64,000 bases of DNA from Streptomyces sp. NBC_00442 (GTDB lineage: Bacteria; Actinomycetota; Actinomycetes; Streptomycetales; Streptomycetaceae). The position numbers and the translations under genes were made by a program. The DNA lies in NCBI RefSeq assembly GCF_036014195.1, contig NZ_CP107918.1, positions 4,836,001 to 4,900,000 of the forward strand, read 5' to 3'. Below are positions 34,381 through 42,448 of the stretch, piece after piece. Under the pieces are notes generated by a model. The model was not told the DNA's origin. It worked only from the letters and a program-made list of their open reading frames with translations, and made no database searches. Numbering within the stretch: the stretch's first letter is position 1; each line of letters starts with the position of its first letter.

Positions 34381-35376
34381 GTGAACCCCCGCCTCTTCCT
34401 CGCCGCGATGGCCGCCGCCTCCGCCCTGCTCGTCGTTCCCGTCACGCCCGCCGCGGCTGCTGCGGACACGGCACTCCCCGCTCCGCGAGCCGCGCGCGTC
34501 GGCGCGACGACGCCCGCCGGGCAGCAAGCCCGCGAACACACCCGCGCCCACCCCCGCTTCCGCGAGTACGTCGCCCTCGGCGACTCCTGGTCCGCCGACG
34601 TCACCGTGCTCGGCATCGATTCCACGTACGCCCCCAGCGGTTGTGCCCAGAGCACCTGGAACTACCCCAAGCAGGTCGCCGCCCAGCTCCACATCGACGT
34701 GCTCCGGGACGCGACGTGCGGGGGCGCCACCACCGCCGAGATGACCGCGCCGCAGAACGTCGGCCGCGTACCGCTGCTCGCGCAGGGCGTGAACCCGGCC
34801 CAGTTCGACCGGCTGACCCCCACCACCGATCTCGTCACCGTCGGCATCGGCGGCAACGACATCGGGCTCGCCACCGCCGTCATGGGCTGCGTCAACCTGC
34901 TGCCCGCGCCCGTCGGCAGCCCGTGCCGCAACCGGTACACGCGGGCCGACGGCGCCGACATCATGTCCCAGCGGATCGCCGACACCAAGTCCCGGATCAC
35001 GGACGTCCTGACCGGCATCAAGCGCCGCTCGCCGCACGCCACGATCCTGGTCGTCGACTACCTCGCCGGGGTCGCCGCCGACCGCGGCTGCTACCCCCTG
35101 GTGCCGATCCTCGACCAGGACATGACCTGGTTCGGCGCGCGGCTGCGGGAGTTGAACGGCATGCTCGCCGACGCCGCCGCCGAGAACGGGGCGTCCTTCG
35201 TCGACACGTACGACGGAAGCCGCGGCCACGACGTCTGCGCGCCCGCCGGCACCCGCTGGGTGGAGGGACTGGTGCCCCTGTCCACCAACCCGCCGGGCCT
35301 CGCCGTCCCGTTCCACCCCAACCGCCTCGGCGCGGATCACCAGGCGGCAACCGTGATCAGCGCGTTGGGTGAGTAG
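34381..35376 (+). CDS. Secreted SGNH/GDSL hydrolase (lipase/esterase)
   Basis: The 331-residue exported esterase has a signal peptide (VNPRLFLAAMAAASALLVVPVTPAAAA). The SGNH blocks are YVALGDSWSAD (nucleophile Ser), block II Gly in CGGATTAEMT, block III VGIGGNDIGLATAV with the oxyanion Asn, and a C-terminal PFHPNRLGADHQA with the catalytic His. Six cysteines are placed as in the Streptomyces SCO7513-type lipase fold (disulfides). It hydrolyses acyl esters outside the cell. GTG at 34381 is chosen because it starts the signal peptide. Its last 20 bases overlap the convergent gene at 35357. Confidence 0.87.
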   Translation: MNPRLFLAAMAAASALLVVPVTPAAAAADTALPAPRAARVGATTPAGQQAREHTRAHPRFREYVALGDSWSADVTVLGIDSTYAPSGCAQSTWNYPKQVAAQLHIDVLRDATCGGATTAEMTAPQNVGRVPLLAQGVNPAQFDRLTPTTDLVTVGIGGNDIGLATAVMGCVNLLPAPVGSPCRNRYTRADGADIMSQRIADTKSRITDVLTGIKRRSPHATILVVDYLAGVAADRGCYPLVPILDQDMTWFGARLRELNGMLADAAAENGASFVDTYDGSRGHDVCAPAGTRWVEGLVPLSTNPPGLAVPFHPNRLGADHQAATVISALGE

Positions 35377-35659
35377 CCGAAGAATCCGGGTCAGCTGGGA
35401 GTCGTAGGGCGAATCCGCCGACCTGGTAGTCCAGCCCTTCCCGGAACTCCAGGCGTGGGACGGCGGCCCGCATCGCCGGGTACAGCGCGGGCGGCACCTC
35501 GTAGGCGCCCGCCACGAGGAAGTTGTCGTCCCCGCGGGGGAACAGGTCCCTGATCCGCAGGATCTCCGCTCGGTCGAGGTCGGCGACATGCGCGGCGTCG
35601 TCGTCGCCGGCCCAGCCGATGAGTTCCCAGCCGAGGGTTTCGGTATTGGTGTCGTTCAT
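35357..35659 (-). CDS. Small hypothetical protein
   Basis: The 100-residue acidic soluble protein starts MNDTNTETLGWELIGWAGDDDAAHVADLDRAEILRIRDLFPRGDDNFLVAGAYEVPP. It has no signal, membrane segment or known motif. The composition, a good ATG and conserved-looking YPAMRAAVPRLEFREGLDYQ suggest a real gene. It converges on the SGNH hydrolase with a 20-bp overlap, so the two 3' ends are antisense to each other. Function unknown. Confidence 0.6.
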   Translation of the reverse strand: MNDTNTETLGWELIGWAGDDDAAHVADLDRAEILRIRDLFPRGDDNFLVAGAYEVPPALYPAMRAAVPRLEFREGLDYQVGGFALRLPADPDSSATHPTR

Positions 35660-35782
35660 GCGCCCACGGTAAGCGCGGAGCGGGCCCGGACCAACAGGGT
35701 TTCAGTAGCCTCGGGGGCCTGCACGCGCGCCGCCAGGAGTACGTACTGGCCCGGCTTGCCGCATCAGCGCACCGCCCAAGAG

Positions 35783-36106
35783 TCAGGCGTAGCGCTCCCA
35801 GGCGTGACCACCACGGTGGCCGACCGGGAGCCAGCACGCCAGCTCCTTCGTGGGGCTGGTGGACCGACAGATGGGGAGGCACCGAACCTCCATGTCAATC
35901 ATGTCGACGCCCTCGCCCCATGCCACCCACAGCGCGCGGTCGGGGGCCTGGGCCATGTAGAGGAGCTGCGCCACGTGAGCGCCGTGAGCGTGTGAATCCA
36001 GCTCGCATGTGACGCGTTCCGGCAGGTCGTCGACCTCGGCCCCAGGGTATGACCGTGCCAGACTCCACAGCGCCTCAGACAACCGCACGCATTCCGAGCA
36101 CTCCAC
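35783..36106 (-). CDS. Small Cys/His-rich protein of the GntR module
   Basis: This 107-residue protein starts with a CxxC pair (MECSECVRLSEALWSLARSYPG) and has a second Cys/His cluster in the C-terminal half (CLPICRSTSPTKELACWLPVGHRGGHAWERYA), plus a central HAHGAH. Zinc binding is likely. It starts with GTG three bases after the preceding gene's stop, with GAAGAGG as ribosome site, so it is the last of three coupled small genes at 36531-35783. I do not recognise its function. Such proteins recur in Streptomyces beside GntR regulators of integrative-element type. Confidence 0.68.
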   Translation of the reverse strand: MECSECVRLSEALWSLARSYPGAEVDDLPERVTCELDSHAHGAHVAQLLYMAQAPDRALWVAWGEGVDMIDMEVRCLPICRSTSPTKELACWLPVGHRGGHAWERYA

Positions 36107-36109
36107 AGG

Positions 36110-36334
36110 TCATACCTCTTCATGGAGTTCCTGGAGGCGGGCGTCGCCCTCGCTCCGGACGTGCGGATGGCTGACGATCGCGGCGTTGGCCGCCTCGATC
36201 TCTTCGGCGTCGCCGCTCTTGCGGGCCGACTGCCGCTTCGCACCCCATGCGCGGCACACGTCATGCTCACTCGGCTCCGACGCGCGCAGTCGGTCGAGCA
36301 GGCCTGGAAGGGGCGGTGGCTGGAGGGCCCACAT
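36110..36334 (-). CDS. Small charged helical protein of the GntR module
   Basis: The 74-residue protein starts MWALQPPPLPGLLDRLRASEPSEHDVCRAWGAKRQSARKSGDAEEIEAANAAIVSHPH and is mostly helical and charged. Its ATG overlaps the TGA of the upstream gene by one base (TGATG), a classic coupling signal that supports both starts. The pattern of spaced Ala and Glu/Arg residues suggests an amphipathic helix pair. No known family is recognised. Confidence 0.65.
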   Translation of the reverse strand: MWALQPPPLPGLLDRLRASEPSEHDVCRAWGAKRQSARKSGDAEEIEAANAAIVSHPHVRSEGDARLQELHEEV

Positions 36335-36531
36335 CAGCGGGTCACCACCGGGGTGCCGTATACCCGCGCCACCCGCAACTCCGTCGCGGTCGGGGGCCGG
36401 AGGCGGCCGGGGTCTACCGCCCACTCCCGACCGCCGCCCGGTGGCCGCAGGAACACCGATCCAGGGTGCACCTCCATGATCTCGCCGAGCTTGTTCGTGT
36501 CCAGGTCGACCGCGTATTGCGTCGGGCTCAT
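36334..36531 (-). CDS. Small beta-rich protein of the GntR module
   Basis: The 65-residue protein MSPTQYAVDLDTNKLGEIMEVHPGSVFLRPPGGGREWAVDPGRLRPPTATE... looks like a small SH3-like beta barrel. It is of a type often seen directly beside GntR regulators in Streptomyces accessory DNA. GGAAGGA lies before the ATG at 36531. It is the first gene of a three-gene unit driven by the promoter at 36579-36607, which carries the same GGACCGGT-type element found before the GntR gene. Function unknown. Confidence 0.68.
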   Translation of the reverse strand: MSPTQYAVDLDTNKLGEIMEVHPGSVFLRPPGGGREWAVDPGRLRPPTATELRVARVYGTPVVTR

Positions 36532-36578
36532 GGCGTTGGGTCCTTCCACGATGGGATGTGGCGTGAGCCACACCACAT

Positions 36579-36607
36579 AGATTGGACCGGTGGACCGGTC
36601 CAGTCAA
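36579..36607 (-). promoter_or_regulatory. Promoter with embedded operator for the small-gene unit
   Basis: On the minus strand, TTGACT (36607-36602) and CAATCT (36584-36579) are separated by exactly 17 bases, giving a good sigma-70/HrdB-type promoter. The spacer is filled by the repeated, palindromic element GGACCGGTCCACCGGTC. A regulator bound there would block RNA polymerase directly. The same element lies upstream of the GntR gene. Confidence 0.7.
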
Positions 36608-36653
36608 GTTGCTGAACTGAACTCAACGCTCCCGCGCATCAGGTGACGACGCG

Positions 36654-37382
36654 TCAGCGACTGGTGCCCATGGCGTAGGTGTCGGTCTCCTCCCACAGAT
36701 CGCCAGGCGTCACGCCGTACTCGACCACCACCGTCCGCCCGTCCATGTCCGATGCGGTGTGCAGCACCGTCTGCACGGCGAACGGGCCTTCCCGCTCCAA
36801 AAGGACCGCTTCCTCGGCGGTGCCGAGCCGGGCGGTCTTGATGTCGGTACCGCGCGCTGGGCTGCGCCCCGTCATGCGCTGGATGTAGCGGGTGGTGCCC
36901 TCGACGATCTGCTTCGTTCCCTCCAGGCGCGGGCACTGGTCAGCGATGTCCAGCGGGAACCAGGCCTGTACCACCGTGAGGGGTGAGCCGTCGGCCAGCT
37001 GCATGAGCCGGTCGCGGCGCAGCGCCACCTGCCCGTCCGTGATGCCGAGCGCGCTGGCAATGCGCCCCGGCGGGGCCTCGCGCACAGGGGTGCCGAGGAT
37101 CCGGAAGGCGCGGCCGGTGCCCGCCCGGGTGGTGCCGGTCTTGCGCCCGCCGGCCGCCCGCGCGAGCGGCGCGGGGACGACGCGGAACCCCTGCCCCTGC
37201 CGTGCCACCACCAGGCCGTCCTGGACCAGGATGTCGTACGCCTTGATCACGGTCGCGCGCGAGACGTCCCACTGCGCGCACAGATCGCGCTGCGAGGGCA
37301 GCAGGTCTTCCGGGGCGAACTCCCCGTCTGCGATGCGCTGCCGCAGAGAGTCGGCGATCAGCTCGTACTTGAGAACGGCCAT
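36654..37382 (-). CDS. GntR family regulator (HutC/UTRA type) of a small accessory module
   Basis: The 242-residue regulator has an N-terminal GntR winged helix (LKYELIADSLRQRIADGEFAPEDLLPSQRDLCAQWDVSRATVIKAYDILVQDGLVVARQGQGFRVV) and a C-terminal UTRA-type domain (FRILGTPVREAPPGRIASALGITDGQVALRRDRLMQLADGSPLTVVQAWFPLDIA). ATG 37382 follows AAGGGG at normal spacing. It resembles KorSA/Pra-like and related GntR proteins of Streptomyces integrative elements. Identical operator-like elements lie before its own gene and before the three small genes that follow it, so autoregulation plus control of that unit is likely. No integrase or conjugation gene is nearby. Confidence 0.82.
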   Translation of the reverse strand: MAVLKYELIADSLRQRIADGEFAPEDLLPSQRDLCAQWDVSRATVIKAYDILVQDGLVVARQGQGFRVVPAPLARAAGGRKTGTTRAGTGRAFRILGTPVREAPPGRIASALGITDGQVALRRDRLMQLADGSPLTVVQAWFPLDIADQCPRLEGTKQIVEGTTRYIQRMTGRSPARGTDIKTARLGTAEEAVLLEREGPFAVQTVLHTASDMDGRTVVVEYGVTPGDLWEETDTYAMGTSR

Positions 37383-37403
37383 GTGTGCGAGCCCCTTACT
37401 TCT

Positions 37404-37424
37404 CTGGACAGGTGGACCGGTCAA
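37404..37424 (-). promoter_or_regulatory. GntR operator and promoter, second copy
   Basis: On the plus strand CTGGACAGGTGGACCGGTCAA closely matches the element at 36583-36607. On the minus strand TTGACC (37424-37419) forms a -35 box directly followed by the element. It lies 22 bases before the GntR ATG and, on the other side, 17 bases before the methyltransferase ATG at 37442, so it may also affect that gene. Confidence 0.65.
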
Positions 37425-37441
37425 GGTAGACCATCCCCGCT

Positions 37442-38266
37442 ATGACACCAGACCCGCAAGTCGCGCCGGAAGTCCTCGCCTTCTACTCCGAGACGATCGA
37501 CGAATCCGAGCGGCTGACCACCAGCGCGGACGGTGCGCTGGAACTGGCCCGCACACAGGAGATCCTGCGTCCCCTGCTTCCGCCCGCCCCCGCCCGGATC
37601 CTGGACGTCGGAGGTGGCCCCGGAATCCACGCCCGATGGCTCGTCGACGACGGATATGCGGTGCACGTCGTCGATCCCGTGCCCCGCCACATCGAGCAAG
37701 CGGCGTCCACCGGCGCGACAGCCGAGCTGGGCGACGCGCGCAAGCTCACCGCCGACGACCACTCCTATGACGCCGTGCTCGTCCTCGGGCCGCTCTACCA
37801 CCTCTTGGAGCGCGCCGATCGCGACCAGGCACTCGCCGAAGCGGTACGCGTTGTCAAGCCGGGCGGCCTGGTCGCCGCGGCCGCGATCGGCCGCTACGCG
37901 TCCCTGTTCGAGCACGTGGCCACCACCATGCTCGACCGTGACCGCGTGCACGATGCCGTCGTCGACATCCTCGCCACAGGCATTCACGAGCCGGGCCGGA
38001 AGGGATTCACCGCCGCCTATTTCCACACCGCCGAGTCCCTCGCCGAGGAAATGACCGCCGCAGGCCTGACCGGTGTCACGGTGCGCGGCATCGAGGGGCC
38101 CGCCTGGGCCGTACTCAAGGGCGCCGAGCAGCACACCGGGGAATCGGTGACGGGAACCCCCATGTTCCGGGCGGCCCTGCGCGCCGCCCGACTTGCCGAG
38201 CCCTACCCCGAACTCCTCGCCGCCTCCTCCCACATGCTCGCTCTCGCGACCGCCGCCAGGACCTGA
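37442..38266 (+). CDS. Class I SAM-dependent methyltransferase
   Basis: The 274-residue enzyme has the SAM-binding motif I ARILDVGGGPGIHARWL, acidic motif II VHVVDPVP, and post-motif segments SYDAVLVLGPLYHLLE and VRVVKPGGLVAAAAIG. The C-terminal part (EEMTAAGLTGVTVRGIEGPAWAVL) is typical of small-molecule methyltransferases of the UbiE/Methyltransf_11 group. The acceptor is unknown. It starts 60 bases from the GntR gene in divergent orientation, sharing the operator region, and is followed by a strong hairpin. Confidence 0.83.
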   Translation: MTPDPQVAPEVLAFYSETIDESERLTTSADGALELARTQEILRPLLPPAPARILDVGGGPGIHARWLVDDGYAVHVVDPVPRHIEQAASTGATAELGDARKLTADDHSYDAVLVLGPLYHLLERADRDQALAEAVRVVKPGGLVAAAAIGRYASLFEHVATTMLDRDRVHDAVVDILATGIHEPGRKGFTAAYFHTAESLAEEMTAAGLTGVTVRGIEGPAWAVLKGAEQHTGESVTGTPMFRAALRAARLAEPYPELLAASSHMLALATAART

Positions 38267-38281
38267 CGGTGCACCAGCGCA

Positions 38282-38323
38282 AGGGGCCGGCCCTCTCCCG
38301 TGCGAAGGAGAGGGCCGGCCCCT
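38282..38323. terminator. 17-bp-stem bidirectional terminator
   Basis: AGGGGCCGGCCCTCTCC (38282-38298) pairs perfectly with GGAGAGGGCCGGCCCCT (38307-38323) over an 8-base loop, between the convergent methyltransferase and MFS genes. Confidence 0.88.
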
Positions 38324-38354
38324 CGACCGCACCGTGCCGTGCCGTACGCCTGGC

Positions 38355-39956
38355 TCACACCGCCGGTTCCGTGAGCCGGGCCGGCGTCGCTCCGGGCTCC
38401 CCGGCGGCCTCGGGCGCGGTCTCCTGGGCGTCCCCGCCCGCCGGGGTGGGGATGCCCGCCGCGCCCACGCCGCGCAGCATCCCCGCCGCCAGCACCGCCG
38501 CGGCCATCAGGACCAGCGTGCCGGCGAGCGACGCGTACTGCATGCCGTGTACGAAGGCCTCCCGGGCCAGCGTCGTGAGGCCGTGGTCGGTGCCCGCGAC
38601 CGCCCCGCCCAGGGTCTGTCGGGCGGTGGCCGGCGCCGTGGCCGGCATGTCGGCGCGGTAGACCGCCGTGCCGATCGAGCCGAGCACCGCCATGCCGAGC
38701 GCCCCGCCGAACTCCTGCCCCGTCTCCAGGAGCGAGGCCGCCGAGCCGGCCTTCGCGACGGGGGCCGCGGCCAGCCCCATGTCGGAGACCAGCGCCATCA
38801 CCGTGACGATGCCGCTCCCGATCACCGCCGCGCCGGCCAGCACCATCCACAGGGAGTCCGTGCCGGACAGGGCGAGCAGGACGTATCCGGCGGCCGCCAG
38901 GACGAAGCCCGCGGCGACGACGTACGCCCGGTTCACCTTGCGCGCCACGGCGTAGGCGGTGGGGGCCGCGGCGCCGACGGCGAGCGAGGGGGCGACGCTC
39001 CACAGCGCGGCCCGCATCGTGCTCATGCCGAGCACCGACTGGAGGTACTGGGTGGTGAAGTACGCCGAGCCCATCATCGCGAACGCGGCGATGGTGTTGA
39101 GGGAGATCGCGGCGCCGAACCGGCCCCCGGGACCGAACAGTTCGCGGCTGATCAGCGCGGAGCGCCGGGTCATCTGACGGCGTACGAAGACCGCGCCGAC
39201 GACCACACCCACGGCGACGCTCGCCGCGTACGAGGGGGCGAAGCCGTCGGCCGCGAACTCCTTGAGCCCATACACCACCGGCAGCACCGCGCCCATCGAC
39301 AGCGGCACGCTCAGCACGTCGAACTTCCCCGGCGCCGGGTCCTTGAACTCCGGTACGAGCACCGGAGTCAGGACGAGCAGCAGCACCATCGCGGGCACGT
39401 TGATCAGGAAGACCGAGCCCCACCACAGGTGTTCCAGCATGACTCCGCTGAGCACCGAACCCAGCGCGATCCCGCCGGCCATGGCCCCGGACCAGATGCC
39501 GATCGCCTGCCCGCGCTGCTTCTCGTCGTGGAACATGTTGCGGACCAGGCCCATGGTCGAGGGCATGAGGGTGGCCCCGCCGACGCCGAGCAGTGCGCGG
39601 GAGGCGATGAGCATCTCGGCGCTGGTGGCGTACGCGGCGGTGACCGAGGCGATGCCGAAGGCGGCGGCGCCGAACAGGAGAAGTCTGCGCCGCCCGATCC
39701 GGTCGCCGAGCGAGCCCATCGTGATCAGCAGCCCGGCCAGCGCGAAGGCGTACACATCGATGATCCACAGCTGCTGGGTGGCCGAGGGGTGGAGCTCGCG
39801 GCTGATGGAGGGGAGCGCGAAGTACAGGACGGAGACGTCCATCGAGACCAGGAGGAGGGGCAGCAGCAGGACCACGAAGGCGATCCACTCCCTGCGTCCG
39901 GCGCGGCGGGAGTCGCCGCCGGTGGTGCTCGCTGTGGTGCTCGTCGAGTTCGTCAT
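38355..39956 (-). CDS. MFS drug:H+ antiporter, DHA2 (QacA/SmvA-like, 14 helices)
   Basis: The 533-residue exporter has motif A GSLGDRIGRRRLL after helix 2, motif D1 near the first helix (LVSMDVSVLYFALPSISREL) and motif C-like GIALGSVLSGVMLEHLWWGSVFLINVPA in helix 5. About 14 helices in all place it in DHA2. Close relatives (SmvA/QacA) export cationic dyes and antimicrobials. The promoter lies inside a perfect 15-bp-arm inverted repeat (39968-40014), so it is probably repressed by a TetR-type regulator. No such gene is adjacent; the nearest are the cluster's TetR genes 6-8 kb away. Confidence 0.86.
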   Translation of the reverse strand: MTNSTSTTASTTGGDSRRAGRREWIAFVVLLLPLLLVSMDVSVLYFALPSISRELHPSATQQLWIIDVYAFALAGLLITMGSLGDRIGRRRLLLFGAAAFGIASVTAAYATSAEMLIASRALLGVGGATLMPSTMGLVRNMFHDEKQRGQAIGIWSGAMAGGIALGSVLSGVMLEHLWWGSVFLINVPAMVLLLVLTPVLVPEFKDPAPGKFDVLSVPLSMGAVLPVVYGLKEFAADGFAPSYAASVAVGVVVGAVFVRRQMTRRSALISRELFGPGGRFGAAISLNTIAAFAMMGSAYFTTQYLQSVLGMSTMRAALWSVAPSLAVGAAAPTAYAVARKVNRAYVVAAGFVLAAAGYVLLALSGTDSLWMVLAGAAVIGSGIVTVMALVSDMGLAAAPVAKAGSAASLLETGQEFGGALGMAVLGSIGTAVYRADMPATAPATARQTLGGAVAGTDHGLTTLAREAFVHGMQYASLAGTLVLMAAAVLAAGMLRGVGAAGIPTPAGGDAQETAPEAAGEPGATPARLTEPAV

Positions 39957-39967
39957 GGCAGCAATGT

Positions 39968-40014
39968 ACGAGCGTCTTAAACAGTTGTCTAGTACTCCCG
40001 TTTAAGACGCTCGT
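39968..40014. promoter_or_regulatory. Long perfect inverted repeat at the MFS promoter
   Basis: ACGAGCGTCTTAAAC (39968-39982) and GTTTAAGACGCTCGT (40000-40014) are perfect 15-bp inverted copies separated by 17 bases, starting 11 bases before the MFS ATG. The AT-rich core and size fit a TetR-family operator, possibly bound by two dimers. Confidence 0.8.
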
Positions 40015-40048
40015 ATGAATCGGGGGGCGAGGTCTGGGTGACGCCCGG

Positions 40049-41026
40049 CTACAGACCCGTGCGGGACAGGTCCGCGTCCGCGTAACGGGCGCCCGCCGCC
40101 GGCGTGAGCGCGTCGAGCCGCGCCAGCTGCCCGGGGCCGAGCACGACCGCGTCGGCGGCGGCGTTCTCCTCGATCCGCGCGACCCGGCGCGTGCCGGGAA
40201 TGGGCACGATGTCGTCGCCCTGGGCGAGAAGCCAGGCCAGGGCCGTCTGCGCGGGGGTCGCGCCGACCTGTTCGGCGACGGCCGACACCTCCTCCACGAG
40301 CCGCAGGTTCCGCTCGAAGTTGCCCGCGGCGAACCGTGGTGTCGTCATCCGGAAGTCGTCCGCGTCGAGCTGGTCGGTCGACCGGATCGTCCCGGTCAAA
40401 AAGCCCCGTCCGAGCGGCGAGTACGCCACGAGGCCGATGCCCAACTCGCGGAGCACCGGCAGGAGTTCGTCCTGCGGGTCGCGCGTCCACAGCGAGTACT
40501 CGGTCTGCACCGCGGTCAGCGGGTGCACCGCGTGGGCCCGGCGGACCGTGGCGACGCCGGTCTCCGAGAGCCCGATGTGGCCGACCTTGCCCTCCCGCAC
40601 CAGATCGGCGAGGGCGCCGACGGTCTCCTCGACGGGGACGTCCGGGTCCAGACGGTGCTGGTAGTACAGGTCGATGCGGTCGGTGCCGAGCCGCCTGAGC
40701 GAGCCCTCGACCGCCGTACGCACATTGGACGGTGAGCTGTCGAGGACGTTGGGGCCGCCGCCCGCGTGCGACACGAGCCCGAACTTCGTGGCCACCACGA
40801 CCTCGTCGCGCCGGCCCGCGATCGCGCGGCCGACGAGTTCCTCGTTGGTGAACGGGCCGTAGACCTCGGCGGTGTCCACGAAGGTGACGCCCAGGTCGAG
40901 CGCCCGCCGGATCGTGCGCAGCGCCTCCTGCTCGTCGCTGCCGGCTCCGGTGTAGTAGTCCGACATGGACATGGCACCGAGGCCGAGCCGCGAGACGTCG
41001 AGACGGCCTAGTGAAGTGCGCCGCAT
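40049..41026 (-). CDS. Aldo/keto reductase
   Basis: The 325-residue TIM-barrel oxidoreductase has the AKR tetrad in order: Asp and Tyr in [12 protein letters not shown], Lys in VVVATKFG and His in DLYYQHRLD. The NADPH-binding C-terminal motif is [19 protein letters not shown]. It resembles YajO/Tas-type or AKR13-type enzymes that reduce aldehydes and ketones. It lies downstream of the P450 gene in the same direction, with a 105-bp purine-rich gap, so it could belong to the same transcript. Membership of the biosynthetic cluster is possible but not proven. Confidence 0.86.
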   Translation of the reverse strand: MRRTSLGRLDVSRLGLGAMSMSDYYTGAGSDEQEALRTIRRALDLGVTFVDTAEVYGPFTNEELVGRAIAGRRDEVVVATKFGLVSHAGGGPNVLDSSPSNVRTAVEGSLRRLGTDRIDLYYQHRLDPDVPVEETVGALADLVREGKVGHIGLSETGVATVRRAHAVHPLTAVQTEYSLWTRDPQDELLPVLRELGIGLVAYSPLGRGFLTGTIRSTDQLDADDFRMTTPRFAAGNFERNLRLVEEVSAVAEQVGATPAQTALAWLLAQGDDIVPIPGTRRVARIEENAAADAVVLGPGQLARLDALTPAAGARYADADLSRTGL

Positions 41027-41131
41027 GACACCCTCAACTTTCGTTCTGGGGAAGGGAGATGGGAGGTAGGGGGGAGGGGTGGAAGAGGTAGGGGATGGAA
41101 GGGGAAAGGGGCTTGGGGGCGGGGCCGGGCG

Positions 41132-42448
41132 TCACGGGCGTGGTGTTTCCCAGGGCACGCTCCGGTCACGGATGCCGTCGGTGTCCAGGGGCAGCGCGTC
41201 CAGGCCGCGCAGGACGACGTTGCGCCGGTAGCGCAGTGGCCCGGCGGTGAGCCGGGGTGCGACGACCCGCTGGGCGAAGCGGGTGAACGCGAGCCTCGCT
41301 TCCAGCCGGCCCAGGGGGGCGCCCAGGCAGAAGTGCGGGCCGAGTCCGAACGAGAGGTGGTCGCGCGGCGTCGCGCGCCCCGCGTCGAGCCGCCCGGCGT
41401 CGGCGACCGCGGCCTCGTCGCGGTTGGCCGCCGCGAGGAGCAGCACCATCGTGGTGCCCCGGGGCACGTGCGTACCGAGCACGTCCATGTCGGTGCGGGC
41501 GTGACGGTGCACCAGTTGCAGCGGCGGATCGAGGCCGAGGATCTCCTCCACGGCCGCGTCCGCCGCGCCGGGGTCCCGGCGGATCAGGTCGAGCTGGTCC
41601 GGCGCGCGCGTCAGGGCCAACAGGCCGTTGCCGACAAGGTTGACGGTGGTCTCGTGGCCGGCGTTCAGGAGCAGCCGGCAGGTCGTGACCACCTCGGCCT
41701 CGTCGAGCCCGCCCTCGTCCTGCGCGCGGACCAGCGCCGACACCAGGTCCTCGCGTGGCGCCGCGCGCCGGTCGGCCACAAGGCGCGTGAAGAACGCGGT
41801 CAACTCCCGCTCCGCACGCACCCGTTCGGCGAGGCCCGGGGTCTGGGTCCCGGCGAACGCCGGATAGGGATCGACGGACTCGCCGAGCAGTGCGGAACGG
41901 GTGCGGTACCAGTTCCGCTCACCGGTGTCGATGCCGAGGACGCGGCAGATGACGGTGACGGGGAGCGGCGATGCGAAGTCGTCGATGGCTTCGAGCGTGC
42001 CCTGCGCGGCCGCCTCGTCCAGCAGGTCGTCGATGAGCTCTTTGATCATCGGTTCGAGCCGGAGTACCGCTCGTGGGGAGAACGCGTGCGACACCAGGCG
42101 GCGCAGCTCGGTGTGCCGGGGCGGATCCATGAAGAGGAACGAGGGAATCTCCGCCACGGGCGCCACCGCTCCCTCGGGGCCACCCGCAACATCCGCCTCG
42201 CCCGGCGCGCCGCCCCCCGCTGCGTACAGCAGCGCGTGCCGGCGCTCGTTGCTGGCGCGGGGGTCCCGCAGGACGCTGCGGCAGGCCTCGTACGAGCCGA
42301 AGACCACCACCGGCCGGCCCTCCACCCACACCGGCTCCGCCCGGCGGGCCTTCTCGTAGAGGGGGTAGGGGCAGCCCCTCGCCCGGGGCGACAGGATGCG
42401 CAGCAGGGTCTGCTCGTCCGACTCGGTGTCGATGTGCGGTGTCGTCAT
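41132..42448 (-). CDS. Cytochrome P450 with altered ExxR motif
   Basis: The 438-residue bacterial class I P450 has I-helix AGHETT, heme-binding loop FGLGPHFCLGAPLG with ligand Cys374, and substrate-contact helices typical of Streptomyces CYP107/CYP105-like enzymes. The K-helix reads E302-I-L-G305 where nearly all P450s have ExxR, so the conserved Arg is Gly. It hydroxylates or epoxidises a small molecule in the cluster pathway. In other autoregulator systems a P450 also helps build the butenolide signal. Start ATG at 42448 overlaps the MqnA-like gene stop (ATGA). It is the last of a three-gene unit (methyltransferase, MqnA-like, P450). Confidence 0.85.
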   Translation of the reverse strand: MTTPHIDTESDEQTLLRILSPRARGCPYPLYEKARRAEPVWVEGRPVVVFGSYEACRSVLRDPRASNERRHALLYAAGGGAPGEADVAGGPEGAVAPVAEIPSFLFMDPPRHTELRRLVSHAFSPRAVLRLEPMIKELIDDLLDEAAAQGTLEAIDDFASPLPVTVICRVLGIDTGERNWYRTRSALLGESVDPYPAFAGTQTPGLAERVRAERELTAFFTRLVADRRAAPREDLVSALVRAQDEGGLDEAEVVTTCRLLLNAGHETTVNLVGNGLLALTRAPDQLDLIRRDPGAADAAVEEILGLDPPLQLVHRHARTDMDVLGTHVPRGTTMVLLLAAANRDEAAVADAGRLDAGRATPRDHLSFGLGPHFCLGAPLGRLEARLAFTRFAQRVVAPRLTAGPLRYRRNVVLRGLDALPLDTDGIRDRSVPWETPRP

